Source: Mytilus edulis (Eukaryota > Mollusca > Bivalvia > Mytilida > Mytilidae). Taken from it: a stretch of DNA of 64,000 nt. The stretch spans positions 43,545,838 through 43,609,837 of the forward strand of contig NC_092345.1 in the NCBI RefSeq assembly GCF_963676685.1, given 5' to 3'. Under the pieces are notes generated by a model. It was not told the DNA's origin and made no database searches. It saw only the letters and a list, made by a program, of their open reading frames with translations. The position numbers and the translations under genes were made by a program. This document shows, piece by piece, positions 1 to 12,789 of the stretch. Numbering within the stretch: position 1 is the stretch's first letter; each line of letters begins with the position of its first letter.

Positions 1-285
1 TGATTAATCATAAAACAATTGTTGTCCTAGCACTCCCTAGGGTTGGGATTGTCCTTGTAAATATTGTTGTAAAAAAGTGTGTGACACATCTCCATTAATC
101 CCGAAAGGTGTACACAGATTCCACTGTACCCTCACAGTTCTCGAGGGGTGCTCTGAATAACAGAGGAATCTACCAGTACATACATACATGGAACCAACAT
201 CTATAACACCATGCAGAAGAATGGCTTCCACAGTCTATTCAAGATTGACAAAATTAAATGAAAATGAACAAATTTAATTGCATCT

Positions 286-3200
286 TTAATTATCATCATC
301 AGATATAGTAACAACACTCCCAACAGGTGTGTCCTCTTCCCCACCAGCATCCTCTTCCATTGCTTCTCCCTGTCCTTCTTCGTCTGAGTCTGCAGCAGTT
401 TTTTCTTCTTCTTTCACTTTCTTTTTCCTTTCTGATGCAGCATCCTTTTTACTTTTCTGTTCTTTCCTGTATTCTGTAAAATAATAGTTTTTAACATTAA
501 ACAGTTTCAATGTTAATGCACCAGATGTGCAGCACAATTACTACCTAAGGGTCTGGATGGGGTTTACAAAAGAGAGAATAATGAGCAGAATATGCAGAAT
601 AAAGGGCCAATAACAGTGTGTGTGTGGTGTGTTTTAAAAATGATAGGTAATAACTTTGATGCACACCTGTTGCCAGAGGGGGGATTCGAGGGGACTGTAT
701 CAATCCCCTCCTTGAAAACAAATAAGCAGTTAAAAGTCGACATTCCGTTTGAATTGTCATTGCTAAAGTTGAGAATGATTGTATTGCCAGTCCATGTAAC
801 ACCTTCTTGTTACAGGCCTGTGATGAATAATAAGAAACTATGGAACAGAAAAAGTTTCTTAAATGCTTTACATGGTTAAGAAAGATTTTTTTTATAATCT
901 GTCATTATAAGCTATAGTTAATATAATTTTATCCTGCAATTGGGTGTACTACTATACAGATACAGCCCTACAGATATCGCTATGCTGTATCTGTATACTA
1001 TACAGATATCGCTTTAAAGCTCCGCCCACTGCCGGACTGAGTATTGTTTGAACCTGTGTGACCTCAGAATGTGTATTCCAGTTGCATTCCAATGACGATG
1101 ACAATTGTCGATTTCAAAACTTGAATGTGTATGATTGTGTTACAAAATCAACCATGTCAATTTCAGCATGCATGTTTAGTGAATGTCAAGTCTGAAGCGT
1201 AGGACAACTCGTACACTTCTGTTTCAAAATTGACAATGTTTTGTTATTTGTTTTTACTGTTGAAATTAGTTGTTATGTTAAAATAGATAATTATTCACCT
1301 GGAGCTATGTATTATTGTTGACCATTCGAGATTCTTTTTTGCGAACCCGTCTTCAGCGTAATGTGTGATTTTGATATTACTACTCGGGCCTCAAGGGATT
1401 ACAAATCGAAAATAATGCTAAATATGTTCGTTTTTGTGTCTTTCAAAACACAATCAATATACAGAATTAATTGCAGGATAAAGACAATAACTGTTTAGTG
1501 TCTTTAAATATCAGCTGTATTTGTACTCGGCTCGAAACAGGTGTAGTAGCTCGCTAAAAGCTCGCATACACCTTGTTTCCTAGCCTCGTACAAATACAGC
1601 TGATATTTAAAGACACTAAACAGTTATTGTCTATGTATTGTAATGAAGGGTTAATGTTATACAAATAATGATAATAAATTACCTTCTAAAACTTGTTTCA
1701 GGGGTTCTACAAACTGGTCAAACTCCATGTCTTCCATCGAATTAATTACATCTGTAGCTGATATTGTCTTTCTTTTTCCTTTCAATGCAAGGTTATTGGC
1801 ACTAGAAATGAAGATTATAATTTCTTTATTTTATACAATTTTCATAACACAATACAGAAAAGACCACAAGCTATTATTACTTTATATCATAGAAACAGTA
1901 AAAAATTCAAAAAGTATGATCAGAGAGAAGATTACAGGTACAATTAAGAAATGATTGACATGAATGCTGTGGTAACAAAATCTCCTATTTTTACCAAATG
2001 TATACATATGATTACAAAGGTCACTGGTCACATTTTTTAAACTAGATACCCCAATGATGATTTTGCCAATTGACCATTTTGCTCATCATGACTTATTTGT
2101 AGATCTTACTTTGCTGTACTTAATTGCTGTTTACAGTTTATCTCTATCTATAACAATATTCAAGATAATAACCAAAAACAGCAAAATTTCCTTAAAATTA
2201 CCAATTCAGGGGCAGGAACCCAACAACTGGTTGTCTGATTCATCTGAAAATTTCAGGGCAGATAGATATTTATCTGATAAACAATTTTACCCCATGTCAT
2301 AGTCAAAATCTACATTTTACCCCTATGTTCTATTTTTAGCCATGGCAGCCATCTTGGTTGGTTGCCTGGGTCATCAGAAACATTTTTTTAACTAGATACC
2401 CCAATGATGATTGTGGCCAAGTTTGGTTAAATTTGGCCCAGTAGTTTCAGAGGAGAAGATTTTTGTAAAAGTGAACGGACAACGGACGACGGACGCAAAG
2501 TGATGAGAAAAGCTCACTTGGGCCTGGTTAGCTAAAAACAGGAAATGGTTGACATCTAAGTTTGATGCAAGAGGAACAAATGTTCCAAAAACTAAAAAAA
2601 AACAATTTTGAATGTTTTCCTTTTAAATTATTCCAATTTATATACCCTTTCACTGACAATATTTCATGATACTTTTAAAATTGTGAAACACATTATATTT
2701 TATTGATTGTCATTTGCTAAAGGTCATTCACTCACCATGATGTAGCATATAAAACAAACACACTGGCAGCTTTAGATATAGCTAGTCTGGCTTCTTTTGA
2801 TATATTAACACCTTCTGGGATCTGATAAATAAAAGATCAATATATGTCAAGCAAAATACATTGAAAACACAATAATTAATACACAAATGTCAATATAAGG
2901 AAACAAAATTGAAATAGTATAAAAGAGAGCTACTGGGAACTTCAATGGAGAGGCTCACAGGAGCTGGTATTCCTCAATTGGCTTAATTGTATAATTAGAA
3001 GTATATATATAATAAAAGTAATAAATTTATCATTTGCATTTCTAAAAATATTCAATCAAAATATCACACTTATTTACCATCAAAGTCATGTCATGGGAAA
3101 TCACATCAAAAACTACAGGAATGAAGGTTTAAATATCATATTCAGGTTAAACATGTCATATAAATAAATTATTTTATTTACTTAGTATGTTCAACACCAC

Positions 3201-3449
3201 TTTTATATGAATAAAACATTCAGGTTGGGTATGTTTAGTAAAACTGGCCCCCAAAAGTACAATTGGGTACTCTAATTTCCTTATAAATGTACATTATGTA
3301 CATTGTATATGACTGTTTGAGTGTCAAGTAAGAATACAACAGAAGAACAAATGAACTGAAAAAATATTTTTATCAATACTTACAGCATCTTTTATAATTC
3401 TCGTGACAACTGCATTTGGAAGATTGAGATCTTCAGGTCTTTCTGCCAT
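286..3449 (-). CDS. POLE3: DNA polymerase epsilon subunit 3 (histone-fold protein), four coding exons
   Basis: Coding exons on the minus strand are 3384-3449, 2736-2821, 1683-1801 and 286-473. Together they give 459 nt, i.e. 152 residues plus stop, close to the 147 aa of the human protein. All introns obey GT-AG and the phases join correctly. The protein starts [14 protein letters not shown] and carries a histone fold (about residues 8-90, including [20 protein letters not shown] and a KGKRKTI segment). A Lys-rich stretch and a long acidic Glu/Asp tail follow, ending in SDDDN. In the known family POLE3 pairs with POLE4 through the histone fold. It serves the leading-strand polymerase epsilon holoenzyme, and as CHRAC17 it serves the CHRAC remodeller in the nucleus. 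An AG acceptor lies 12 bases upstream of the ATG (intron end at 3462), so an upstream non-coding exon is likely. The family assignment is secure; the UTR ends are not determined. Confidence 0.95.
925..1487. repeat. Possible inverted-repeat element in POLE3 intron 3
   Basis: A 14-bp inverted repeat, TTTATCCTGCAATT near 928 and its complement near 1470, brackets about 550 bp. Near its left end there is a second small hairpin, TACAGATACAGC at about 953 with its complement at about 983. No clear target duplication is visible, so this is a tentative element. Confidence 0.3.
1482..1632. repeat. Fold-back repeat with perfect 45-bp arms (POLE3 intron 3)
   Basis: Bases 1482-1526 are the exact reverse complement of 1588-1632. 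The 61-bp centre is itself partly palindromic (ACAGGTGTA against TACACCTTGT). It can fold into a long hairpin in DNA, or in POLE3 pre-mRNA. It looks like a miniature inverted-repeat element or a fold-back. No coding sequence is present. Confidence 0.85.
2010..2535 (+). repeat. Copy of a dispersed bivalve-type repeat (family R1), POLE3 intron 2
   Basis: One unit of a family found three times in this window (here, 34437-36520 and, inverted, 62864-64000). Shared landmarks are TTTGCTG...GCTGTTTACAG, AACTAGATACCCCAATGATG and GTTTCAGAGGAGAAGATTTT. The terminus (AAAGCTCACTTGG...GGTTAGCT) has the form of a short hairpin. It is inserted within an intron of POLE3. The short ORF inside it is a by-product of the repeat. 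Confidence 0.8.
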
Positions 3450-3462
3450 TGTTCAAAAGTCT

Positions 3463-4909
3463 AAAATGGACAAAATCATTACATTTATCAAGCTAGTTTT
3501 TAATCATATGCACAAGTTTTCTCATTTGAATTGTTTTACATTTTGCAATTTTGGGGCAATTACAGCCAACTAAGCATTCTGGGGTTTGCTCATTGTTGAA
3601 TGCTGTACATGGATGGTGACCTATAAGTTGTTAATTTCTGTGTCATTTGGTCTTTTGTATTGTGAAGAGTAGTCTCATTGGCAATTTTACCACATTTTCT
3701 TTTTTATAATTGAGTGTACATCAATGAGACAGCAGCCTTACATGTATGTCACAAACAACCAACAAACATCTAATGGTAAACATGCAGTCTTCAACATAGA
3801 CACATGCTATATATATATACAGAGGGTCCACTGTCCATAACATTATTTTTCCTACTCAAAACCTTTCGTAAAATATGGCCATATTTACACCACATTACAA
3901 ATAATACTCTATGTAAAGAAAACATGTGCACCTGGCCGTATTCTCCCCAGGATTTTTTATAGGGCTGTGGTAAACCCGAGATTCTCAGTAACTTTTTGGC
4001 AGTGCCAGTGCTTGGTTCATATTTTAATGGTTTTTTTTCTATGTTTTTATATAATATGCTGCTGACATTGGCTCTTGTAATGTTCAATGTTGTCCTGATT
4101 GAAGTTATCCATTTAAAGGACTTGTATATATAGTAAGATACAAATCAATGCCCATTAAGTGTTTGTAAATGTTATTGTTTCAGAATTATCTTTTTACCTC
4201 CAAATGTAAATTCAGATAATTATATATAATCAAGCAAAAATAAGTACTGACAAATTCATTCCATGTCAAAAAGTGGATATTTGCCCTTCCAAAATGGATG
4301 CGCCTCTTCATTATTTCTAGAGCTGACTGACAGTTTTGCATCCATATAATCAGGCCTCAATTTGTTCATTTTTCATTTCTCTCTTCATTTACATAAGTTT
4401 AATCTTTCTGTCACACGTCTAGTTATTTATGTCTTTATTTTATTCACTTGAATCACCAACACAGTTTTGTTAATATATTTTAATAAATTTTTGGTCAGAA
4501 AAATCACATTTGCTAACCTTAGGCACCGAAACAGTGAAAGTCACAAAATTTTTTAGCATTTGCTGAAAAGTAAATTCAATAATGCAATCAATCATTTATA
4601 TTATTTTCTGTCGGATGTGTAAGTCGATCTACCTGTTCAACAGTCCGAGGTGATGTCCATGGCTATTTTGCCAGACAAGCTGGAAACTTATGTAAACAAA
4701 CCTTTGGGCCAGGTGAGCTAATCAAAGAGCAGAATGCTCTGAGGGAAACGATTGCCATATAGTTTTCATTGACACATATATAGCAGTTCTGCCAACTTTT
4801 CATTAAGCAAATTCCTGAGATTTGGCCAAAAAGAGGAAAAAATTGATCCAAGGATACTGCTGCAAAAAAGCATGAACATGCGTGAGTCTCACACATTTTT
4901 GGCAGCCCT
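3463..4909. other. Upstream flank of POLE3, mostly unremarkable
   Basis: AT-rich sequence without a supportable gene. About 3590-3705 resembles the short dispersed repeat seen at 13225-13412 (CTCATTGGCAAT...ACCACAT...CTTTTTTA ending). About 3720-3775 looks like a fragment of the opposite strand of the same family. The motif TTTTGCCAGACAAGCTGG at about 4667 recurs as a variant at 5430 and inverted near 6870. Confidence 0.5.
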
Positions 4910-5052
4910 GGCCTTGATAGTCCAAATAATTATGACGTCTTGAAAGGCTATTATATTTTTTTTCTTTGACGCTTTATTTCGACGTCGAAGTAAGGCGTCA
5001 AAGAAAAAAAAATATGATAGCCTTCCAAGACCTAATTATTTGGACTATGGCC
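4910..5052. repeat. Miniature palindromic element
   Basis: Arms 4910-4972 and 4995-5052 are imperfect reverse complements (GGCCTTGATAGTCCAAATAA against its complement), separated by a short loop containing GACGTCGAAG. A diverged relative with the same landmarks (GCCTTCCAAG, AAAGTGTCATAATG) is at about 12575-12665. This is a typical small inverted-repeat element with no coding capacity. Confidence 0.8.
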
Positions 5053-5499
5053 TTGAAGGCATAAAACTTTGCTCAGTGCTTGGAGCACAAAAATCATGCC
5101 CGAAACAAGAAATCAAGCAATTTCATTGGTTGACTTTTTAGTATGAGTACAAAAAAACTGACTCGAAAGTTTTATGATTGCAAGGCCTGGTACAGCTGGA
5201 TAGTATTATTTTCAAAACTAATTCAACTGCACATGCAAAGGTAATATAAATCTGAATAGTCACTCAACTTTAAAAATAGCTAATCCCGGATACAAGTGTA
5301 GGAGCAATGTACTTATTGTGTTTTATTTGTGTGCTATCAATTCCAAGTTTACTTTCCACAGCAGTCACTGAGAGAGAGAGAAGGTATTTCACTTCATAGT
5401 TCGAGATTACTCTGATGTCCGACGGCTGATTTGCCAGACAAGCTGGGACCATGGGGGACTTTTATGCTAGTATACTTAAATTACAAACTTAAATAGTCC

Positions 5500-5880
5500 C
5501 AGTCTCATATATTATATCAAGTATTATTGGATGCCGAATTGAATTTTAAATAGGTGCCGATTTGACTAGATGCCGATTTAACCAGGTGCCGATTTGACTT
5601 TTTCTATGCCTATGGGTGCCGATTTGACTTGTACCCAGTAATCTCGGGACTATTCACTTCGTATCTTATCACCGTTAATTCTAAGAGGAACCCCATTTCC
5701 CAGTCCCATATATTATATCAAATATTATTGGATGCCGAATTGACTTTTAAATAGGTGCCGATTTGACTTTTTCTATGGGTGCCGATTTGACCAGGTGCCG
5801 ATTTGACTTATACCCAGTAATCTCGGACTATTACTTCGTATCTTATCACCGTTAATTCTAGGAGGAACCCCATTTCTAAC
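5500..5880 (+). repeat. Two-copy tandem repeat, about 201-bp unit
   Basis: Unit 1 (5500-5700) and unit 2 (5701-5880) start with CAGTCYCATATATTATATCA and both end near GGAACCCCATTTC. Inside each unit GGTGCCGATTTGAC-like 15-mers repeat three to five times, so there is a microrepeat nested in a larger repeat. Unit 2 has fewer microrepeat copies, which suggests slippage. Confidence 0.85.
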
Positions 5881-7056
5881 TCTTTAATTATTAATTTCCT
5901 TTTGGTCAGTGGGCATGAATCCTTCCGTACACTCCTCTGTTTAAATTGAGACGATTTTGACGAGAAATACTTCTGAAAGGGAGAGAACTCGAAATGATAA
6001 TATGGAAGACTCCATTTCGGCTAAAGGGGTGTTATAGGTAAAACTTCATTGATTTTAATTTAAATGATGCATATGATTTTAAATTATGCAACAACAATAT
6101 TAAACCCTCAGTAGCAGGCAGACATAGAAGACATAGAATGAGTTTCAAATTAATTAATAAGCGGGGAATCCAGAACAACCACTCAATCTGATACCCCTTG
6201 AAATCAAGAAAACTATACGCATGCGCATTAATACATAAACAAACCCGCGATTTGCGATTTGGAACAAGAACGTTTATTTAATTTATGATATGATGAATGA
6301 GTCTCAATTTCTATATGAGAGTACAGTATCAGTTTCATAAAGGTAAAATATAGAAAACTCCACTTCAGTTCTTATATGACAGAAATAGAATTATCGAAAT
6401 TCAAAGAACTCTCGCATTTATCAAAACTGGGGAATTCCCTCTGACGTGTTTCTAAATTTATAAAAACACTAAATATAAATACTGCTTTATTTTCCGTGTT
6501 GTTAAAACACGCATATAAGTCAACGGAAAAATCAAACATGAAGATTATGAGAAGAACATTACAGGAAAGTTGTTTATGTTCAATCCTTTTGCTTGTTTTT
6601 ACCTTTTAAAGCAAGACAATCATAAGAATCTGAGATGTTGCTGAATGTTTAGAATAAAACGGTTGACGTGAGGGAATGAGCCCCCGAGTCAACGGTAGAA
6701 GTCTACAGATTGCTTAAAAGCAATCGTATCCCAAAAATGAACAAATTGATACCAGATTTATATAATTCTGAGGTCGTCGGTTGGCACCAGAAGCGACGAA
6801 GCAGCGCATCTATTTGGAAGGGCAAATATCCACTTTTTAATATGGGACAAGCTCTGAAGTCCCACGGCCCCAGCTTGTCTGGCAAAACAGTCGTTGGACG
6901 TCAGAGTAATCTTGAACTACCTGTTCAATTGGCCGTTTCAGAATCTAAAGCATCATGGGTAATTTCATACACCTTATCGCTATTTGTCCGCCATTGCTGG
7001 ATATCACACAGGTTCCCATAATATTTTGACGTCATAAAACAAAATATCTGACACTA
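5881..7056. other. Intergenic stretch, left flank of a nested transposon
   Basis: No convincing gene. Around 6930-6985, TTTCAGAATCTAAAGCATCA and TACACCTTATCGCT are the inverted counterparts of sequence at about 9825-9975, on the other side of the 7060-9767 element. The left copy lacks a middle part. The small ORFs at about 6703-7021 lie across this repeat and are not supported as genes. Confidence 0.45.
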
Positions 7057-7059
7057 CAA

Positions 7060-9767
7060 GGCCGTTTTTATTTAATAAGTTGGTTTACGGACATCAGCCC
7101 AAAAAACTTAGGGTAGGAGGAGGGAAAAAAAATAAATTTAAACTAGATCTTTCCAGTTTTTTTTTTTACTTGGTTTACGGATATCAGCAGGGCTCACACT
7201 TTTTCAGAATTATAGGGAGAAGTGACTTTTCTTTTTGAAACTGATAGGGAGAAGTGGTGAGATTTGAAAGAGAAGTGCTCATTCGCTTGGTGCCCTACAA
7301 TGTTTGGATTTTACTATAGTATAAAGGGTCATATGTTAAATAATGTTCTTTTTATATTGTTCAATTCATATCTGAGTATACAATTAAAGTAACATTTCAA
7401 ATTAAAAGTTTTACTTAGGTTCTTGTGAGAAACTTCCAACTAAATATTTAATATCTAGCACTAAAAAAAATTTTTTTTTATTTTGAAAAATGTAAAGAAA
7501 TTATAATATATCAATTACAATTTAATTCAAAACTATCTTAAGTATGAAATTCAGTGTCTCTCATCAAAAAATATATAATTTAAGCTGGGCCATAATATAT
7601 TGATATTAGCTAGCAGGGCCGTAACTAGCCTCTTCAAATAGTGAGGCAAAATATATCGCCGAGCGGAGCGAGGCAAAAAAATTTGGCGAGGGGACTGGGA
7701 CCGCTCAAGGCCCCCCAGAAGCTCTGAGAAAAATAACGCAAAATCGTGCATTCTGAGCGTTTCCCAGACTCTTTCTGACATTGAAACGCAATTAATTTTT
7801 AGCTTTCTTTCGATAATATTCTGGTCTGAAAGCAAAAACATAGATTCATTTTAATTTTAGTCTTTAAGGTTTTATGGACAACGCAAAATTCGTAATTCTC
7901 CTAATCATTAATACCGGATCTGTCTGTCTGTTTTAGTCTTGTATTGTGCTTAGACTTTGGTGACATTTTTATGACTAGATTGGAATATAGTGACAGTGCA
8001 GTATTATGCTTTAAATACTAGAACTGCTTAAGTCGACACTAGGGACCATCTTGACCCTGTTTTACGGTATTAATGATTCTTTTATTGTTGAAGACCCTCC
8101 AGCAACTTTGACCAAATGATTGATCATTAGTATTTTTTTTATGCAATGACTTTGTGTGCGATTAGGTTTCGTGCACATTTACTCCATATTCCTTTATTTT
8201 CTGTAAAAGGGTCTGAACATGACGATAATGCAAGTTTAACACATCAATGGAAATGGTCATATGGCAATACATTATTGCTTTTTTTTCAAATTATTTGATA
8301 CCGTAAAATTGGTGACCTTACTCTAATTTAAACCATGCCAGCTATCTAGTTTTATTAACCAAAAGAAGCCAGTTGTGAATTCTCTGATATCAAATTCAAT
8401 TCTCAATGCAGAAACGACCATTTTTTTTTTTTTTTTATGTCTAGTATATTTTTAAAATATTTTCTCGCACAATATCTGGACATCAGTGGGCATGCAACAT
8501 TGCATAACTACACGTTTACAAATGAAAATCAACACTCAGACTATTGTCATAAAGTAGGACAATAAATGAGCAAAAGACAAACCCGGGACACAGAAGTTCA
8601 AACAACAGACCATCAATTCTGAAAACTAAAAGTAAAAAAGAAACATGGATCACGAAAAACATGCAGGGGCGACACCAGAGAGTGAAGAGAACTTGCTTCT
8701 TGTTAGACACTTTCCGTGAAAACAATTTGAAATTAAGACAATCTTTTGTTTCATTTTTTTTTTTTTTTTTTTTAATTTCTAAGATGAGGCATTTGCCTCA
8801 TTTGCCTCAATGTAGTTACGGCCCTGGCTAGTGTAATAGTCTCCGAGTTAAGCAACTTTAATAAAGTTTGAAACAAATTCAATACATAAAAAATATAGGG
8901 AATTATATACACCAATCAATTAGATGTAACTAAAAGTCTCTTAATGCATGTGAAATACGTAATTTTTTCCTTTGTGGTCAATATTCGTCTGTCAGCTGTT
9001 CCATCCGTGCGTCCGTAATAATTATTGTAAAAGTACGGATTTCGGTTTAGCTGGTCCGGTTCAGATCCGTACTTTAGGAATCGGTAAATGGCGGACGAAT
9101 GCAAGAAAATTTACAAAAATAAACGATGTTTGACAAGTTATTTGGAAAGGAACATGACGTTTTTAATGCAATAAATGGATTAAACATTTACTAGAGGCAA
9201 CTTTTATCACGTTTAAATGAAGTAACAAACTTATTTTACCGCCGAAATTTAGGTTGATGTACGTTTTCGAGTAACAAGCACCGGAACTTGCAAAAATGGT
9301 CGAGGTGATAAAAAGTTGTATTTTTTATCAAATAAACTGCTACACACTGCAAATACAATGCTTCAGCCTCTTTTCTTAAGATAATGAACCGTTTATGTCT
9401 TAATTTCTTTAATTATCAATAAAAAAATGATGTTTCATCAACTTGGTAAAAATTGAAAATGTCCGATGACGGAAGCGACTGAAAGCGAGTATCGTCAAGA
9501 AGAGGGCGACTTGTTTTCGCTTTTGGGTGTCGGGGAAAGCTTACCAGTCACGTTCCGGTGCACTGGTTAACGATTTTTTAATGCAGTAATAGGAACCAGA
9601 ATACGAAACGTAAACACAAAAATTCCGTTTAAAATTTTCTTAGTAAATCGAGAAATATGAGGTCGGCGGAAATAATTTTTAAGGACAAATGTGCGTTTAT
9701 TTTTATTTGAATTAGCGAAAATTCGGGTCGGCGGATCCGTAAACCAACTTATTTAATAAAAACGGCC
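7060..9767. mobile_element. 2.7 kb DNA transposon-like element with about 32-bp terminal inverted repeats
   Basis: Both ends carry the same inverted repeat beginning GGCCGTTTTTATTTAATAAG and continuing into TTGGTTTACGGA. The trinucleotide CAA flanks it on both sides (7057-7059 and 9768-9770), consistent with a 3-bp target duplication. A GGC-starting terminal repeat with a 3-bp duplication resembles PIF/Harbinger elements, but CAA is not the usual TWA target, so the superfamily is tentative. A copy of the inner TIR part (TTGGTTTACGGATATCAG) recurs at about 7173. No transposase ORF is visible, so it is non-autonomous. Another element is nested at 7614-8826. Confidence 0.75.
7614..8826. mobile_element. 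1.2 kb element nested in the 7060-9767 element, 5-bp target duplication
   Basis: Terminal inverted repeats CAGGGCCGTAACTA (left) and TAGTTACGGCCCTG (right) are perfect. GCTAG directly flanks both ends (7609-7613 and 8827-8831). Subterminal GTGAGGCAAAA and TTTGCCTCA are also inverted. The CAGGG start resembles hAT termini, but the 5-bp duplication is shorter than the usual 8 bp. No transposase ORF is seen; a poly-T run of about 20 lies near the right end. Confidence 0.85.
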
Positions 9768-9984
9768 CAATGGAAAAGTAATTGTTGTATGCGTCAAAAG
9801 TTCAAGCGGGCGGGTCAGCCGGGATTAGCGATAAGGTGTATTGTTCTTACCCCAAAGTGAAAATAACGTTACGTCATTGGTTGAATTTCGATTGTTTAGG
9901 ACGTTTTAAACCAATCAAAACGCTTTGGTGTACGCTTTTGAAAATATTACCCAGGATGCATTAGATTCTGAAACGGCGAATAGC

Positions 9985-11160
9985 TCCATCATAAAATAAG
10001 GTTAAGGAGGCATATATAACAACATTAGAATATTGTGACCGAATTGACTATTATTGTAGAAACGACTACGGCTGAACTAGATTTTTATCACAGCCACTTG
10101 TTTCTCTCCATGGGAAGACCCACTATTAACGTTTATTTACGAGTAAACAAGTGCCTGTGATTTTTATTTTAAAATTTATTAATTTTAAATTTAATTTTTA
10201 GTTGTGTTAAAAAATAACACTAACAGCCCCGGACGTCAGTACAATCTTACATTTGTCAAAATGTAATAGATGAAGAAAACAGGATAGTTGATGTGAAAGT
10301 CTCTTGTCGAGTTAATGTTGCAGGACGTTTACTTATGTTGGTATCCTTCTTTGTTTTCCAAGCTTCCCGCCATTTTAATTACTACTGGCCATGGTGCTGT
10401 TAAAAACCGAAAAGACGATCAATCAAATAAAGATAAATATCTGTCAATATTTATATAAATGATTAATGCAAGTCCATCCAGTTATTATATCTTTCCTTCT
10501 TAATTTCGAATTTAAATGATTTCAAATATCATTAGTAAATATATTGGTATTTCATTTCTTGCTATATTTTCGGTCCTTTAGATATATTTTCATATATGCA
10601 GAAAATTTAATGTTCCATTTTTCCTTTAAAATGATCAATGTATAGAAGTGATCGTTAAAACTAATGTTTCATATTTTCATTAATAAGCACTTTATGCACA
10701 TAATGTGTCATTTGTTTTTAATTTATTCTATGCAGACCATTCCCATAACCGGAAGTTGGAAAAGTTGTCAAGAGGCTCGGTCGGTACATAATTACGACTG
10801 TCCTAATTTTGGTAAACAGCGAACACTTCATTGGGCTTAAGGTACACCCATAGCACGTAAAGTGAAAGTAATTAACTAATTGCATTTTCTAGTTCAACTT
10901 ATAACATTTCCTTGTCAAAATTTCAGCTCCAATAAGTTTACAAAAACAGTGCCATGGTCCATTTTGTCTTGTTTTTCTTATTACATGTGCTGTATGCTAC
11001 CGGTGATTTCTTCATTATATTTCTTTTGACTATAATGATTATTCAGGGATACAAGACACAAAATAGAAAAACAAAATTTGTAAGAACATGAAGAATGGTA
11101 CCAGTTGTATGATTGTTAATGGACAAATATGGCCGTATTTTCACCTCAAAAACTACTCTG
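9985..11160. other. Intergenic or 5' region with one small palindrome
   Basis: Bases 10081-10104 and 10144-10168 form an imperfect inverted repeat (TATCACAGCCACTTGTTT). A CCGGAAGT-type ETS site lies at about 10750 in a less AT-rich patch, where a promoter for CSNK2B could sit, but nothing else supports that. The remainder shows no feature I can support. Confidence 0.35.
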
Positions 11161-12789
11161 AGTACCGACCCAGTAAACACACGACGTACTCCCGACGTCG
11201 GTTAATGGTCGTCTGAACGTCATGTCGTGAGTTTACGTCGTACCAACGTTGTGGGAACGTAAAAATCCAACGTTGGATGCAGACGTACAGACGACGTTAT
11301 GAAATTACGTCGGATTCACGTAAATTTAGTACCTTGTCAGGACGTAACATTTTATTACGTTGTGACAACGTGCTTATAACTGTCATAATCCGATTATAAG
11401 AACGTAGTGAATACATTGTAAAAATCTGGTTTTATGGGACGAATTTTTGGGGTATGTCATAATGAGTATTCCTGGATATATCAATCATTCACCTTCACTA
11501 GAATATATTTACGATTTTATCGATTTAAAAAAAAAATCCCCCTTTTTTCCCGCAGACATAATTTGCATCAAGATGTCAAAGAAAATATTACAAATCCAAT
11601 TTTAATGTTCTAATATATGTATTTTATATGAATATTTATTGTTTATTATATCATTAAAATTTTGTCATCATTTATCACTTGGATTTCATAATCGTTTTTC
11701 ACGATTTGATTAGTGTAACGTTCAGCAGTACTCGGGTTTTACCGCTGCATCCTATGAAAAGTCTGAGCATGCGCACTGTTGCCGCTTGATTTTTGAAAAC
11801 AGTGAGGCAGTGGAAATATAGCTTGATCCAGATTCCAGAACAAAGAAAAAGGTAAAATAATGATTGCACATTACACCAAATAGGTTCTCCATGATAAAAA
11901 CAAGTTTGATTGATGAAAATAAAACAGCTGTTACCGTGTTGGGCGCCTCTTTCAAGTCGGTTATACGTGATCGTGTTGAAATATGATACTTTTTCTTATA
12001 CTGTCAATATATTGCACTGATACAAGATATTTTAGCCATGATGTGTGTTATTTAAATTTCGTGATTAACTTGTGTTGTTTCAGGAGATCCAAAAATAAGT
12101 AAAAACTGTAGAAAGTAAAAAAAAGGGGGAGGGGTGCACAGCCACAAGTACTTGTTTTCTATCTGTGACAAGAGCTACTATCCCTATATATTAAGGCTAC
12201 AAGTGTCTGCTCTGTTATTTTTTGATAATCATTGAAGCATAAAAGTCTTATCCATGTTATCAATATCAGAAAATGTGAAGCTAAACATCTCAGCACTTTA
12301 GATATTTGGGTCCATTACAAACTCCGCACATTTCAAACTTGGCATATTACCAACCTGGCCTATTAATGATAATGCTGCATATATCACTGGGGGTCGTCGC
12401 TAACATGCATGAAATATTTGCCACTGGATGTTGAGCAACAAACGATCAATCATTGTATCACTGGGTCTGACATGGAAATAGACAATTGTGCCAATAAAGA
12501 TGTTGTAAAATATAGGCGCCACAGAAAAAAATTAAGATAGCCATCACGGTTGTCGCAATAGGATTAGGTCGTTGTAGGAAGGCGTCCCAGAAAAAAATAA
12601 AAAAACAGCCTTCCAAGTCTTGAAAGTGTCATAATGATTTAGACTAGGATCTAGCCTTGAAAGTTGGGTAAAATTTTCTTGTTTTCAGGGTAAAACCCAG
12701 TTTACAGGTGTTAAAACAGTACATAGGGACATCTTTTTTGCTGTACAATTTAACAATATATTAGAAATTATTATAAATTAAGGAATGAA

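Noticed and set aside
37-231. 64-aa minus-strand ORF downstream of POLE3
   Set aside because: No recognised similarity and in the expected 3' UTR position of POLE3; no splice sites.
592-879. 95-aa plus-strand ORF in POLE3 intron 3
   Set aside because: Antisense to an intron, no known motifs and low-complexity context.
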